From Anaerolineae bacterium (lineage in GTDB: Bacteria; Desulfobacterota; Desulfobacteria; Desulfobacterales; ETH-SRB1): a DNA stretch of 36,085 bases. Position 1 is the first letter of the stretch. Every line of letters starts with the position of its first letter. The notes beneath the pieces were generated by a model. It was not told where the DNA came from. It ran no database searches and was given only the letters and a program-made list of their open reading frames with translations. A program made the translations under genes and the position numbers. Below are positions 16,280-25,377 of the stretch, one piece after another. The DNA lies in assembly GCA_035529315.1 (NCBI GenBank), contig DATKWZ010000040.1:1-36085 (forward strand). Reading direction: 5' to 3'.

Positions 16280-17436
16280 TAATTCCCTAATCCTTCTCCC
16301 TGCGGCGACTGTCTTAAAAAATACTGATCTGTCATACCGGAAATAAAATCCCTGACAATCTCTTCTTTGCAATGATTGTTCATATATTCTTCAGACATAT
16401 CCTTTAAAAAACGTGTAAATATCACCGAACAGCGATTTTCTTTTTCAATATCCTTTAAATACCTTTCAAAAAGAATTTCAAAAAGGCTTTTTATAACACG
16501 TGAATGCTTCTTAATCTTTGGGTTGAAATAGATATGTTCGAGATTGAAATCTTTTAACCCTTGCAACGCACCTGAAATTTCCCCGCTAAAGGCGATATAG
16601 CTCTTCTCAAAGCTGTTTTTAATAATATCGGTTACAAGATTATACACGATTGTACCGTTTGTATCCCCGAGCAGTTTTACGCTTTTATCCGGAATGTCAG
16701 CCCTTTTAATTATATTCAGCCGTATGGCATCCTCAATATCACGCCCAATATAACTTATTGTATCCGCCATCCGTACAACACATCCCTCCATGGTCATCGG
16801 CCTGAATTGGATCCCAGGGTCAGCTTTTTTCAGGGCTGTCTCTTTATCCAGTTTATTAAAGGTCTTATTCCTTTCAGGTTCAAGTGTTTGATCATGTATT
16901 TCGCCGTCATGACACAGTATTCCGTCAAGGGTTTGAAGACACAAATTCCATCCTTTTCCCTTGCGCTCGACCCTGTCTAAAAACTGAATGCTCTGAACGC
17001 TGTGCACGAAATATCCGCTATTGCCTGCCCTGCAAAGTTCGGACAAAAACCTTTCGCCATCATGTCCAAAAGGCGGGTGGCCTATATCATGACCAAGGGC
17101 TATTGCCTCAATAAGATCCTCGTTTAATCCCAAAAAACGTCCGATAGTCCTGGCAATTTTTGATACAAGCTGAACATGGAGTACCCTGTGTGTAATATGA
17201 TCATTTTTAATAAGATAAAAGACCTGAGTTTTGTCGATATATCGTGTATATGCGAGAGAATGAAGAATGCGATCAACATCAACAGAAAAGGCCTGGCGAT
17301 ATCCGCCCTTCAGACGATCTTCCTGCAAACGTCGCAAGCCCCGCGAACTAAGCGTTGCCACGTGTGACAAGGTTTCGGTTTCACGCTTATTCAGGGCATC
17401 CTTTATAATATTCGGCGTATTATTCAAATTTTGCAT
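16279..17436 (-). CDS. dgt: dGTP triphosphohydrolase-like HD protein
   Basis: 385 aa. It belongs to the HD-domain dNTP triphosphohydrolases, which split dGTP or other dNTPs into nucleoside and triphosphate. The N-terminal RGLRRLQEDRLKGGYRQAFS resembles the family's conserved opening. HD metal ligands are visible in THRVLHVQLV, in ALGHDIGHPPFGHDGERFL, and as the late Asp in VRMADTISYIGRDIEDAI. The length fits the shorter bacterial form rather than the E. coli 505-aa enzyme. ATG start with no clear Shine-Dalgarno sequence. It is translationally coupled to the UPF0280 gene (TAATG overlap). Confidence 0.93.
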   Translation of the reverse strand: MQNLNNTPNIIKDALNKRETETLSHVATLSSRGLRRLQEDRLKGGYRQAFSVDVDRILHSLAYTRYIDKTQVFYLIKNDHITHRVLHVQLVSKIARTIGRFLGLNEDLIEAIALGHDIGHPPFGHDGERFLSELCRAGNSGYFVHSVQSIQFLDRVERKGKGWNLCLQTLDGILCHDGEIHDQTLEPERNKTFNKLDKETALKKADPGIQFRPMTMEGCVVRMADTISYIGRDIEDAIRLNIIKRADIPDKSVKLLGDTNGTIVYNLVTDIIKNSFEKSYIAFSGEISGALQGLKDFNLEHIYFNPKIKKHSRVIKSLFEILFERYLKDIEKENRCSVIFTRFLKDMSEEYMNNHCKEEIVRDFISGMTDQYFLRQSPQGEGLGN

Positions 17437-17673
17437 TTTGTAAATTAATCACGAAAGTACGAAAACACGAAATAATCATTTAAAACTATTCAGCCACAGA
17501 TTCACACAGATGAACGCAGACAGGTTTAAATACAAAGAAATTACAGAACATTACTTGAGTTAATTACCAATATTTTTTCGTGTTTTCAATTTTTCGTGCT
17601 TTCGTGATAGTTTTTTTTATTCATTTATATCTCTGTGATCTCCGTGTGCTCTGTGGTAAAATTCAAATTTACA
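17437..17673. repeat. Spacer with inverted copies of CACGAAA-type repeats
   Basis: No gene seen. TCACGAAAGTACGAAAACAC (from 17449) is matched in reverse by the TTCGTGTTTTC and TTCGTGCTTTCGTGA stretches at 17577-17607. Between and beyond them lie GCCACAGATTCACACAGATG (from about 17492) and the reversed relative GTGATCTCCGTGTGCTCTGT (about 17634-17655). The spacer is thus roughly palindromic at the family level. Confidence 0.65.
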
Positions 17674-18441
17674 TCACGGAGCTGGAGTCAAAACAAATAC
17701 TGACGGCGAAATTGAAGCATCTGCCCAGTATCTGTTGATATTAAGCTGAAACCCGTCTCCATTTGCGCCTGAAAAAAAAAGCCGGGATGGGACAAGATAG
17801 CTGTTAATATTTTGCATGCCGATAAACTCTGCCTGGTACAACAATAAGCCGTTTAGATCAAACATCTCGATTTTTCGCACAGTTGTCTTGGTTTCATCAA
17901 GGTATATCTTCTCAACAACATTCTCCCAATCCTTTTTTAAAACAAGGAGATATCCATCCCTGGATCTGTTTTTTTTAATCATTGCAGAATCATGTTCAGC
18001 AACCGGAATCCGGCCGGCTAAAATTGAAACAATGTCGCGGGATCTGATCGGGATTGAAATGAATTTTTTCAGGGTGGAATTTTGGGAAGGTTTTTTATAA
18101 AAACGCTGATCATCAATATACGATAGAAAATAGAGCCACGTGCCATCGCATGCAAGACTGGCAACCGGTTGCCCGGAAAGGCTGCGCATCACAAACCTGA
18201 TTTTATCAGGCTCTGATCCGACCAATGCGATATTGGAGATAAGCCCTTTTTTACCTTTTCCCCAAAAAGTGACCTTTCCTGTGCCCTTGAATGTTTTTAG
18301 CTCATTGTTTTTACTTTTCAGGGATAAAAGCAGATTTGAGGCTTCATGTAAATCTTCGGGAACCGATGATTTCATCCCTGAAATGCCGCTGCATGCGGAA
18401 AGAAAAAAACCAGCGGCAAAAAGAATAATCGCATATTTCAT
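17674..18441 (-). CDS. Outer-membrane lipoprotein, LolB-like
   Basis: 255 aa with a lipoprotein signal peptide: the lipobox LSAC places the lipidated cysteine at residue 17. The mature part begins with a helical stretch. It then has TFKGTGKVTFWGKGKKGL and a series of beta strands, including IRFVMRSLSGQPVASLACDG and FFSGANGDGFQLNINRYW. This is the general pattern of the LolA/LolB half-barrel that binds lipoproteins (LolB delivers them to the outer membrane). It follows a TPR lipoprotein gene, an arrangement I associate with lolB-type loci in this phylum. DUF4292 is an alternative family name. No clear Shine-Dalgarno sequence. The LolB function is a reasonable inference rather than shown. Confidence 0.6.
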   Translation of the reverse strand: MKYAIILFAAGFFLSACSGISGMKSSVPEDLHEASNLLLSLKSKNNELKTFKGTGKVTFWGKGKKGLISNIALVGSEPDKIRFVMRSLSGQPVASLACDGTWLYFLSYIDDQRFYKKPSQNSTLKKFISIPIRSRDIVSILAGRIPVAEHDSAMIKKNRSRDGYLLVLKKDWENVVEKIYLDETKTTVRKIEMFDLNGLLLYQAEFIGMQNINSYLVPSRLFFSGANGDGFQLNINRYWADASISPSVFVLTPAP

Positions 18442-18486
18442 TTTTATCAGGCGCCTTATCTCCGAGGCATACGCTGCAATGTTTTT

Positions 18487-18542
18487 ACCACGAAGAGCAC
18501 GAAGTGAACTGGAATAAAAAAAACTTTCGTGTTCTTCGTGGT
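18487..18542. repeat. Long imperfect hairpin of CACGAAGA-type repeats
   Basis: ACCACGAAGAGCACGAAG (18487-18504) is matched by the inverted TTTCGTGTTCTTCGTGGT (18525-18542). The 18-bp stem has two G-T wobbles and a loop of about 20 nt. It lies between the TPR lipoprotein stop and the LolB-like start. It could slow or end transcription, but it has no T-run and is more likely a repeat-family product. Confidence 0.65.
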
Positions 18543-18559
18543 GATTAATAATAAAATCT

Positions 18560-20284
18560 CTAATCCCTGATACCCCCAGCCTCCTGATTTAACTCCTGTA
18601 TCTTCTTTTCAAGTTCGGTTTTATCATCTTTCTTGTTTAAAAGAGACCGCTTGTAAAATTTAAGAGCATTTGCCCTGTTGTCTGTTTTTATGTGGGCATC
18701 TCCTAAGTGCTCCAGTATGGCAGGATCGTCAGGAACCAGACCGACCGCCTTTTCCAGATATTTTATTGCCTTTTTGAAATCCCCTTTTTTAAAATATACC
18801 CATCCAAGGCTGTCTATAATGTAGCCGTCGTCAGGCTTGTATTTTAATGCCTCCTTGATTAGACGTTCGGCCTCATCAAGATTTTTTCCCAAATCAGCAT
18901 AAGTATAACCAAGATAGTTCAATGCATTGGCATTTTTCGGGTCAAGACTTATCACGGCCTTCATCTCTTTTATTGAATCATCTTTTCTGCCCCACTTGTC
19001 ATAAACAATTCCCAGGCGAAAATGGAGATTGCTGTTGTCTAAATCGATTTCAAGAGCCTGTTTAAGCGTTTTTTCCGCATTTTCATATTCTTTGGTTTCC
19101 TCATAAAATGTGCCGAGATAGAGCATAAGCTCAGAATCGTCAGGATTATTTTTAATAATATCATTTAAATAAATTATAGCGTCCTTAATCTTTCCCTGGT
19201 TCTGGTATAAAAAGGCGATATTAATAACAGCCTCCCGATAAAACCTTGAATCAGGCATCACCTTTTTAAAATGCATGATGGCTGCCGTATTATCTTTCTT
19301 GCCGTCACAGACTGCGCCCATAACATAATTTATATCCGAGCTGTCAGAAGCGCCTTTTAACATGCCATTTAAAACAATCAATGCCTCGTCATATTTCTTT
19401 TTATTCAGATATATCTGAATAACCTTAACTATAATATCCGTATCAGATAAACTCTTTGCGCCAAGCTCCTTTAATAAGTTTTCAGATTCCTCTTGCATCC
19501 CGTTTTTGTAATAATAATAGCCAAGCTCAATGGCAGCCCATATATTTTTTGGATTTCTCTCCAGAATATCCTCGAATACCTGAATAATATTTTCATCCTT
19601 TCCTGTCTTTTTATACAGGTTTATCAATTCCAATTGCGGTTCTTCAAGTTCGGGTCTGAGCTCTAATGTTTTTTTGAATTCTTTTTCAGCATTTAACAAA
19701 TCTCCCTGCTCTGCATAAATCTTTCCCATAAAAAAATGGCCCGTATATGAACCGGGAAAATTCTCAATCAGGCGCTCATATACCCGCAAAGCTTCAGTCA
19801 GGTTGCCCTCTTCAATATAAAGACTGCCAAGCAATAAATAGGTGTTTTTTTCTTTTGGATCAGCAGCAATAACCTTTTTATAGGCTTTTTCCGCATCATA
19901 AATATGTTTTAAATCCTGCTTTATCCTTCCGTACATAATAAGGGTTGCAATGTTTTCAGGATCTTTTTTCAGCGCCTCTTCTATGACGCTTAATGCTTTT
20001 CCCCTTTCTTTCCGAATAAAATAAAGATTGGCGAGATCTCTTCGCAAATATAAAGAATCCGGATCCCTTTCTATTGCTTTTATGAGATATAAAACAGCTT
20101 TATCCGGATTGCCCATTCTTATTTGCAACTGTGACTCTACATAGTAATAATAGGATCCATCAGATTTATATGTATCGGGCGGTTTTTTTGCAACCGGCTC
20201 TACCGTCTTAATATGCAAAGCGCAGCCTGAAGATAGCAGGACAGCCATAATGCAAAGGATCGGTTTTAAAAAATAAGCTCTCAT
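18560..20284 (-). CDS. TPR-repeat lipoprotein
   Basis: 574 aa. Residues 1-21 are a lipoprotein signal peptide with lipobox LSSGC. The rest is almost entirely tetratricopeptide repeats, roughly fifteen. Examples are AVLYLIKAIERDPDSLYLR, ALKYKPDDGYIIDSLGWVYF and AIKYLEKAVGLVPDDPAILE; the repeat PD or DP turns every 34 residues are clear. TPR superhelices act as scaffolds, so this is probably a periplasm-facing assembly factor. Its partner may be the LolB-like lipoprotein immediately downstream. AGAGGA precedes the ATG. The TAG stop is embedded in AGGGATTAGAG, a heptad of the GGGATTA family, which also encodes the last residues (IRD). Confidence 0.92.
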   Translation of the reverse strand: MRAYFLKPILCIMAVLLSSGCALHIKTVEPVAKKPPDTYKSDGSYYYYVESQLQIRMGNPDKAVLYLIKAIERDPDSLYLRRDLANLYFIRKERGKALSVIEEALKKDPENIATLIMYGRIKQDLKHIYDAEKAYKKVIAADPKEKNTYLLLGSLYIEEGNLTEALRVYERLIENFPGSYTGHFFMGKIYAEQGDLLNAEKEFKKTLELRPELEEPQLELINLYKKTGKDENIIQVFEDILERNPKNIWAAIELGYYYYKNGMQEESENLLKELGAKSLSDTDIIVKVIQIYLNKKKYDEALIVLNGMLKGASDSSDINYVMGAVCDGKKDNTAAIMHFKKVMPDSRFYREAVINIAFLYQNQGKIKDAIIYLNDIIKNNPDDSELMLYLGTFYEETKEYENAEKTLKQALEIDLDNSNLHFRLGIVYDKWGRKDDSIKEMKAVISLDPKNANALNYLGYTYADLGKNLDEAERLIKEALKYKPDDGYIIDSLGWVYFKKGDFKKAIKYLEKAVGLVPDDPAILEHLGDAHIKTDNRANALKFYKRSLLNKKDDKTELEKKIQELNQEAGGIRD

Positions 20285-20441
20285 TTATCCTCTTTCCATA
20301 TATATTTCACCACGAAGAACACGAAGAAATTAATTTTATAATCGATGTTCATCTTTTACACATTACTCGTTGCAAATTTCCCCTTTTGCGCCTTAGCGCC
20401 TTTGCGTGAGCAATCCCTAAATCCCTAAATTCCCCAATTTC
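20285..20441. repeat. Spacer with the second 58-bp repeat copy
   Basis: 20286-20343 is the second copy of the 58-bp sequence at 10463-10520 (56 of 58 identical); its left end overlaps the Shine-Dalgarno region of the TPR lipoprotein. It is followed by TTTTGCGCCTTAGCGCCTTT (about 20382-20412, GCAAAGGCG family) and by AATCCCTAAATCCCTAAATT (about 20411-20440), which runs to the rpoH stop. Confidence 0.75.
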
Positions 20442-21344
20442 TTAATCAATATAAGATTTAAGGTCAGGTAGTTCCTGCTTAAAATATTCCTTTATTTTCT
20501 TTATTACATTCTTTTCAACCTGGCGAACACGTTCCCTTGATATGCCGTAACGGTCACCGATTTCCTGCAGAGTAACAGGTGAATCTGAAAAAATGCGCAA
20601 CTCAAATATTTCAAGCTCTCTTTTTGTCAATTTTTCTCTGAATTTCACAATTTTATTATGAAGAAGCGATTCTATCTCCTTTTTTGCCATCTCTTCTTCC
20701 ACAGATCTGGACGGCATCTTCAGAATCTCTATTCTTTCAGTATCTGTATCATCCTTTAAAGGGGCATCCAGAGATATATCCCAGCCATCAAGCCTCTGGT
20801 CCATATCCACGATTTCCCGCTCAGATACACCCAGTCTTTCTGAAAGCAGCTTTGGTTTTGGATCAAAACCCTCTTCAATCAGTTTTTGTTTTTCCTTTTT
20901 CAGCTTAAAAAAAAGTTTTCGCTGCCCTTGCGTGGTGCCGATTTTAACAAGACGCCAGTTATCCATGATAAATTTGAGAATATATGCCTTTATCCAGAAA
21001 GAGGCATAATATGAGAACTTAACATTCTTGTAAGGATCAAATTTTCTTACAGCCTGCATAAGCCCTATATTTCCTTCCTGGATCAGATCTAAAAGATTCT
21101 GCATCCATACACGCTGAAACTCCAGAGCTATCTTTACAACAAGCCTGAGGTTTGAAGTCACTAAATTATAAGCCGCTTCCGAATCATCATGCTCCTGAAC
21201 CCTTATTCCAAGCTCTCTTTCCTGATCCCTGGTTAACAGCTTGTATTTGCCTATCTCAGACAAATATCGCTGAAGAGGATCAAACTTGACAAGAGAGTTG
21301 CCCGGGCTTTTCTCTTTATTTTCTTTTTTTATATCAATATTCAT
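20442..21344 (-). CDS. rpoH: RNA polymerase heat-shock sigma factor (sigma-32 type)
   Basis: 300 aa sigma-70 family protein. Region 1.2 (PLQRYLSEIGKYKLLTRDQE) and region 2 (LLDLIQEGNIGLMQAVRKFD, residues 84-103; FSYYASFWIKAYI) are intact. Region 4 (LTKRELEIFELRIFSDSPVT, then GISRERVRQVEKNVIKKIKE) carries the -35 helix-turn-helix. QRKLFFKLKK at residues 141-150 matches the 'RpoH box', which separates sigma-32 from RpoD and RpoS. The length is typical. Heat-shock control is expected from the family; I see no chaperone genes here. The stop is followed by GGGATTTA-type repeats. Confidence 0.92.
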   Translation of the reverse strand: MNIDIKKENKEKSPGNSLVKFDPLQRYLSEIGKYKLLTRDQERELGIRVQEHDDSEAAYNLVTSNLRLVVKIALEFQRVWMQNLLDLIQEGNIGLMQAVRKFDPYKNVKFSYYASFWIKAYILKFIMDNWRLVKIGTTQGQRKLFFKLKKEKQKLIEEGFDPKPKLLSERLGVSEREIVDMDQRLDGWDISLDAPLKDDTDTERIEILKMPSRSVEEEMAKKEIESLLHNKIVKFREKLTKRELEIFELRIFSDSPVTLQEIGDRYGISRERVRQVEKNVIKKIKEYFKQELPDLKSYID

Positions 21345-21523
21345 TTTAGTTGATGCAAAGGGTTCGAGGATTAAATTAATAAAAATCTCAATTCAAACAA
21401 AATATGTCAATGAAAATAAGAGCAGGCTTTATGTTTTTTATAGACACAAAATTAAATATTTGTTAATAATTAATTTTTTAAATCCTGAACATCTTGTTAA
21501 TCCTGTCAAAAAAGCTCTTTTGC

Positions 21524-21600
<77 letters not shown>

Positions 21601-21651
21601 CAAAAAAGTACCTAAAATTATTATACACCTTTGGCGTGTTAATTTATAGCT

Positions 21652-21700
21652 TTTAAAAACAAAAAGCCATGATCACGGCAATAACCCGTGATCATGGCTT
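21652..21700 (-). terminator. Rho-independent terminator of the PglF-like gene
   Basis: A perfect 15-bp stem, AAGCCATGATCACGG (21664-21678) with its complement at 21686-21700, encloses a 7-nt loop. On the minus strand it is followed by a T-rich run (TTTTTGTTTTT). It lies 22 nt after the stop of the minus-strand gene at 21722-23614. The tRNA ends on the other side, so the hairpin may also help to separate the convergent transcripts. Confidence 0.93.
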
Positions 21701-21721
21701 ATAACTTCCCCTAAACCCCCT

Positions 21722-23614
21722 TTAAAACTGCGGGGTATACTCCGGCACAACCTCCTGCAATTTTGTCTTTATGCCTTTCTCGTCCTGATCTTTGGCAAGA
21801 TTAATCAATTCCTTTATTTTATTATTTAAAATCGTCAGATTACACTCATCTCCCTTAAGAATCATAATCTTTTTATGCTTTGTCGGTACAATGCCCTCTC
21901 CTTTGGTAATCAATTCCTCATAAAGTTTTTCTCCAGGCCTGAGCCCGATATAATTAATCATGATATCCTCATCAGGCTCAAATCCGGAAAGACGGATCAG
22001 ATCTCTTGCCATATCGTCAATCTTAATCGGCACACCCATGTCCAGCAGCAATATTTCTCCTCCCTTGCCCATGGCGCCGGCCTGCAAAATAAGCTGGCTT
22101 GCTTCAGGAATAGTCATAAAATAGCGGGTAACATCAGGATGCGTAACTGTAACAGGGCCTCCCTTTTCTATCTGCTTTTTGAAAAGAGGCACCACGCTGC
22201 CGACACTTCCAACAACATTGCCGAATCGAACAATAATAAATTCTGTCGCGGACGTACTCAATCCATTACAACTCTGCGTCAGCATTTCAGCCACCCGCTT
22301 TGAAGCCCCCATGACATTTGTCGGCCTCACTGCTTTATCGGTTGACACAAAAACAAACCGTTTAACATTAAACTTTTTTGCGGCATTTATCAGATTTGCG
22401 CTGCCCGCGATATTGTTCTCCACTGCCTTCCAGGGTTGCAATTCAAGCATAGGTACATGTTTGTATGCGGCAGCATGAAAAATCATCTGAGGCTTGTAAG
22501 CTTCAATTGCTTTTTCAAGCTCATGTTTATCCTGAATATCCGCCAGTAAAGGCACGACTATTACATTACTGAAACTCTGTTTAAGCTCCAGCTCAATTTC
22601 ACACAAAGGGCTTTCGGCTATCTCATAAAGCATAACCAGTTTTGGTCGAAACCTGCAGATCTGCCTGCAGAGTTCAGAACCGATGGAACCGCCCGCTCCG
22701 GTTACCATAACGCACTGCCCATTGATGTGAGCGCCTATCTGTTCCTCGTCCAGCAAGATTGCTTCCCGTCCCAGCAGATCTCTGTAAGCCACCTCTCGAA
22801 TCGCGTTTATTGTCACCCTTCCATCAATCAGCTCTCCCATGCCGGGTACGGTCTTAAACGCAATGCCACTTTCCTTGCAATGGGCCACAATGGTTCGCAT
22901 CTGCCTTGAGGTGGCTGACGAAATTGCTATAAGGGTTTCATCAACCCTTGCCTGCTTTGCAACCGCCTTGATATCTTTTATGCAACCAAGCACCGGAATA
23001 CCGTGGATTTTTTTCCCAATCTTTACCGGATTATCGTCAAGGAATCCAACCACATTATATTTAAGCCGCGCATTATCCCTTAATTCTCTGAATATTTTTT
23101 CCGCGCAGTCGCCGGCGCCGATAATAAGCAGCCTCTTTCTGCTCGACACTTTTTTTATAAAGGGGCTCGAAAGAATCTGTTTTATAACGTTCCAGAATTT
23201 ATCGTTGCCGAAATGCTCAAAATACAAGCGGACGCTCAGTCTGAATGCGGAAATAAAAAGAATCGTAAAACACCAGTCAATAACAAAAACCGAACGGGCA
23301 AAGCCTTCAAACCTGGTTTTAAAAAGAATAATACTAATAATAAGGAGAGAGGCTATGGTTGCTGCCTTGATGATATTTATCAGATCAGCAATGCTTGTAT
23401 AGCGCCACATGCCGCGATACAGGTCAAAAAAATAAAAACAGACAAACTTGGCTATCAATATAAGGGGTAATATCTTCTTGAATGCCTGTAATGTTTTAGC
23501 ATCAATAACAAAATCAAATCGCACAAGGTGGGCGGCATAGAAAGAGCCGATCAATAGAAGAATATCTATTATTAGAATAACAAGAAAATTTTTATAAAGC
23601 AGTCTGATTTTCAT
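21722..23614 (-). CDS. Membrane NDP-sugar 4,6-dehydratase (PglF/FlaA1/WbpM type)
   Basis: 630 aa. The N-terminal 130 residues hold four hydrophobic helices. A CoA-binding-like domain follows (LLIIGAGDCAEKIFREL, about 170-270). The catalytic short-chain dehydrogenase domain begins near 300 with VTGAGGSIGSELC. Its active segment is FVSTDKAVRPTNVMGASKRV, where the Tyr of the usual YxxxK is replaced by Met, as in UDP-GlcNAc 4,6-dehydratases of this class. These enzymes start synthesis of bacillosamine, QuiNAc or similar sugars for surface polysaccharides. It is a single-gene unit with a strong terminator. The sugar transferase and epimerase at 31.7-33.5 kb may belong to the same polysaccharide programme, but they are not adjacent. 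No Shine-Dalgarno sequence is visible. Confidence 0.93.
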   Translation of the reverse strand: MKIRLLYKNFLVILIIDILLLIGSFYAAHLVRFDFVIDAKTLQAFKKILPLILIAKFVCFYFFDLYRGMWRYTSIADLINIIKAATIASLLIISIILFKTRFEGFARSVFVIDWCFTILFISAFRLSVRLYFEHFGNDKFWNVIKQILSSPFIKKVSSRKRLLIIGAGDCAEKIFRELRDNARLKYNVVGFLDDNPVKIGKKIHGIPVLGCIKDIKAVAKQARVDETLIAISSATSRQMRTIVAHCKESGIAFKTVPGMGELIDGRVTINAIREVAYRDLLGREAILLDEEQIGAHINGQCVMVTGAGGSIGSELCRQICRFRPKLVMLYEIAESPLCEIELELKQSFSNVIVVPLLADIQDKHELEKAIEAYKPQMIFHAAAYKHVPMLELQPWKAVENNIAGSANLINAAKKFNVKRFVFVSTDKAVRPTNVMGASKRVAEMLTQSCNGLSTSATEFIIVRFGNVVGSVGSVVPLFKKQIEKGGPVTVTHPDVTRYFMTIPEASQLILQAGAMGKGGEILLLDMGVPIKIDDMARDLIRLSGFEPDEDIMINYIGLRPGEKLYEELITKGEGIVPTKHKKIMILKGDECNLTILNNKIKELINLAKDQDEKGIKTKLQEVVPEYTPQF

Positions 23615-23786
23615 ATTTTTTTATTTACCGCAAAGTCCCGAAAAACACAAAGAAATTTATTTTTTCTCTTCCCATTCAACATTAAAAATTCAAAATTATC
23701 CTTAATCCCACAATTCCTTCAACTCAACATTCAAAATTCAACATTCAAAATTATCCTTAATCCTCTAATCCCTAATCCCTAATCCC
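23615..23786. repeat. Spacer with TTCAAAATT and GGGATTA repeats
   Basis: About 23670-23755 is an AT-rich array of CATTCAAAATTCAA units. About 23756-23792 is a TAATCCC heptad array; on the gene strand it reads as repeated GGGATTA, and it contains the TAG stop of the ElyC-like gene (23787-23789). Three G-runs of three or more plus a GG could form a weak G-quadruplex. No terminator hairpin is seen for the copper operon. Confidence 0.75.
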
Positions 23787-24554
23787 CTAATTTATCTGCC
23801 CTCTAAGCCATGCCCACCCCAGGCCCAGATATTCATAAAACACCCTCTCCATCTTGCGAAGACTGTCCGCATTTGGAAAGAAAATATTCGGGCTGATTCC
23901 CCGGCTTTCTTTAACCATGTAATCTGTTGGAGCAGGTATCGGCTTCATGCCCGGTTTTCGGAAAAGAGCCATTGAGCGTGGCATATGCGAAGCGGATGTT
24001 ACTAATATGAATCTTTCATCCCCAACTATTTTGTGAATTAACCGTGCCTGATCTTTAGTGTCTTTTGAAAGCTCCTCCAGAATGAGCTTATCGGCCCCTA
24101 TCCCCATAACCTTAGCTACGCCCGCCATTACCGAGGCATTAGATACTGGATCATACACCCCGCTACCTGATAATATTAACCTGCTTTCCGGAAGTTTCTT
24201 GTGAATTCTAACACCTTCCAGCAAGCGGGAAAGAGAGGAATCCCCTATTTGGCCGGTTACAGGTAACTTTGGGTCTGAATTATGGCCGCCACCTAAAACA
24301 ACTATCCATTTAACATCAGAAAATTGATGTAAATCCATAACAGGAGGGTATTTATATTCCAGCGGCTTCAAACAGATATCAGACATGCTGCTGTAGCTTA
24401 ACAGGCCAAGTAAAAGAGCGCCGATAAAAACAAGGACTTTCCCGGCCTTTTGCCTGCGGGTAAACCAGAGCAGAAAAATCCCAAGTATCAGAATTTCAAG
24501 AATAATCGATAATGGAAACAATAACGGCGCAACTATTTTCTTAAATAAAAACAT
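23787..24554 (-). CDS. elyC: ElyC/YdcF family (DUF218) envelope protein
   Basis: 255 aa, close to E. coli ElyC in size. There are two N-terminal membrane helices (about residues 10-30 and 38-57). A DUF218 domain follows, with WIVVLGGGHN, SLSRLLEGVRIHKKLP, RLILSGSG, then SKDTKDQARLI and LVTSASHMPRSMALF. ElyC is linked to peptidoglycan synthesis in E. coli; the molecular activity is unknown. AGAGGA lies 4 nt before the ATG, and the first 14 nt overlap the end of the TIGR02757 gene. It is the last gene of the copper-led operon, and its stop is in a GGGATTA array. Confidence 0.85.
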   Translation of the reverse strand: MFLFKKIVAPLLFPLSIILEILILGIFLLWFTRRQKAGKVLVFIGALLLGLLSYSSMSDICLKPLEYKYPPVMDLHQFSDVKWIVVLGGGHNSDPKLPVTGQIGDSSLSRLLEGVRIHKKLPESRLILSGSGVYDPVSNASVMAGVAKVMGIGADKLILEELSKDTKDQARLIHKIVGDERFILVTSASHMPRSMALFRKPGMKPIPAPTDYMVKESRGISPNIFFPNADSLRKMERVFYEYLGLGWAWLRGQIN

Positions 24555-25377
24555 TTTCCTCTATCCTCTTTCCTATTCCCTCTTTCCTCTTCCATTGTTT
24601 CAAAAATGCGTCCAGGTCCGTGTCCTTCCGAATCCCCAGCCGTGTGAGAGCGAAATCATACTTGACAGGATCCTCAGAGACAATCGTTCTGAACGCGGCT
24701 GTTATCTCCGTAGCGGCGCGCATGTCTGCCTGCTTTCGCTCTGTTAATTTGAGCGAGCGGCAAATTCTATGCATATGGGTATCAAGAGGAATTATCAGCA
24801 TGGAAGCCGGAATATTGTCCCATCCTCCAGGATCCACCTCGTCTTGCCTTACCATCCAACGGAGGAAAAGATTCAGTCTCTTGCACGCGCTTCCCATTGC
24901 CGGTGAAGGCAGGAGGCTGTTGCGCCTCCCGTCAGACTCGACAGTCAATTCCTTCACAAAGCCTGAAAGCGCCGGAAGAATCGTATCGTGATCATCGGTC
25001 AGATAAGTTGCAAAACACGCGTGAAGAGAACCGTATCGCTCGATAACGCGCTTGATTCCGAAGAGCATTATAGCGAGATCCTCTCCGGTGGTAAACCTGT
25101 GTTTAAAACCTTCAAATATCTTGAGGAGCGATTCACGTGAAGCATGCCTCAAAAATCTCGATGGAAACGGCATGTGTTCAAAAACAGAGGAAACGCTTTT
25201 CAGTATCTGAGCAACCCTGCCGTAAGCAAGCGAAGAGGCGACAAGCCCCACTATCTCCCGGTCACGAACATCCTTATAATTGTATAGGAACTCAAGCGGG
25301 TCAGGGTGGACAAACTCACGCCGGTTATACCGCGCGTATAGCTCATCAAGTATTTCTTTATTTATTATTAGCGACAT
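24541..25377 (-). CDS. TIGR02757 family protein
   Basis: 278 aa using the ATG at 25377 (AAGG upstream). The frame is open ten codons further, but that extension lies inside the preceding gene. Hallmarks I recognise: FVHPDPLEFLYNY, DREIVGLVASSLAYGRVAQI, LNLFLRWMVRQDEVDPGGW, and IPLDTHMHRICRSL. The last parts resemble the HhH-GPD DNA-glycosylase-like helical fold (LDTHMHR, then FALTRLGI), so a nucleic-acid role is possible but not established. It overlaps the HEAT gene by 10 nt and the ElyC gene by 14 nt, so translation is probably coupled. Confidence 0.85.
   Translation of the reverse strand: MSLIINKEILDELYARYNRREFVHPDPLEFLYNYKDVRDREIVGLVASSLAYGRVAQILKSVSSVFEHMPFPSRFLRHASRESLLKIFEGFKHRFTTGEDLAIMLFGIKRVIERYGSLHACFATYLTDDHDTILPALSGFVKELTVESDGRRNSLLPSPAMGSACKRLNLFLRWMVRQDEVDPGGWDNIPASMLIIPLDTHMHRICRSLKLTERKQADMRAATEITAAFRTIVSEDPVKYDFALTRLGIRKDTDLDAFLKQWKRKEGIGKRIEENVFI

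Noticed and set aside
16280..16372. N-terminal extension of the UPF0280 protein
   Set aside because: It lies entirely inside dgt; the TAATG overlap and family-like N-terminus support the ATG at 16279.
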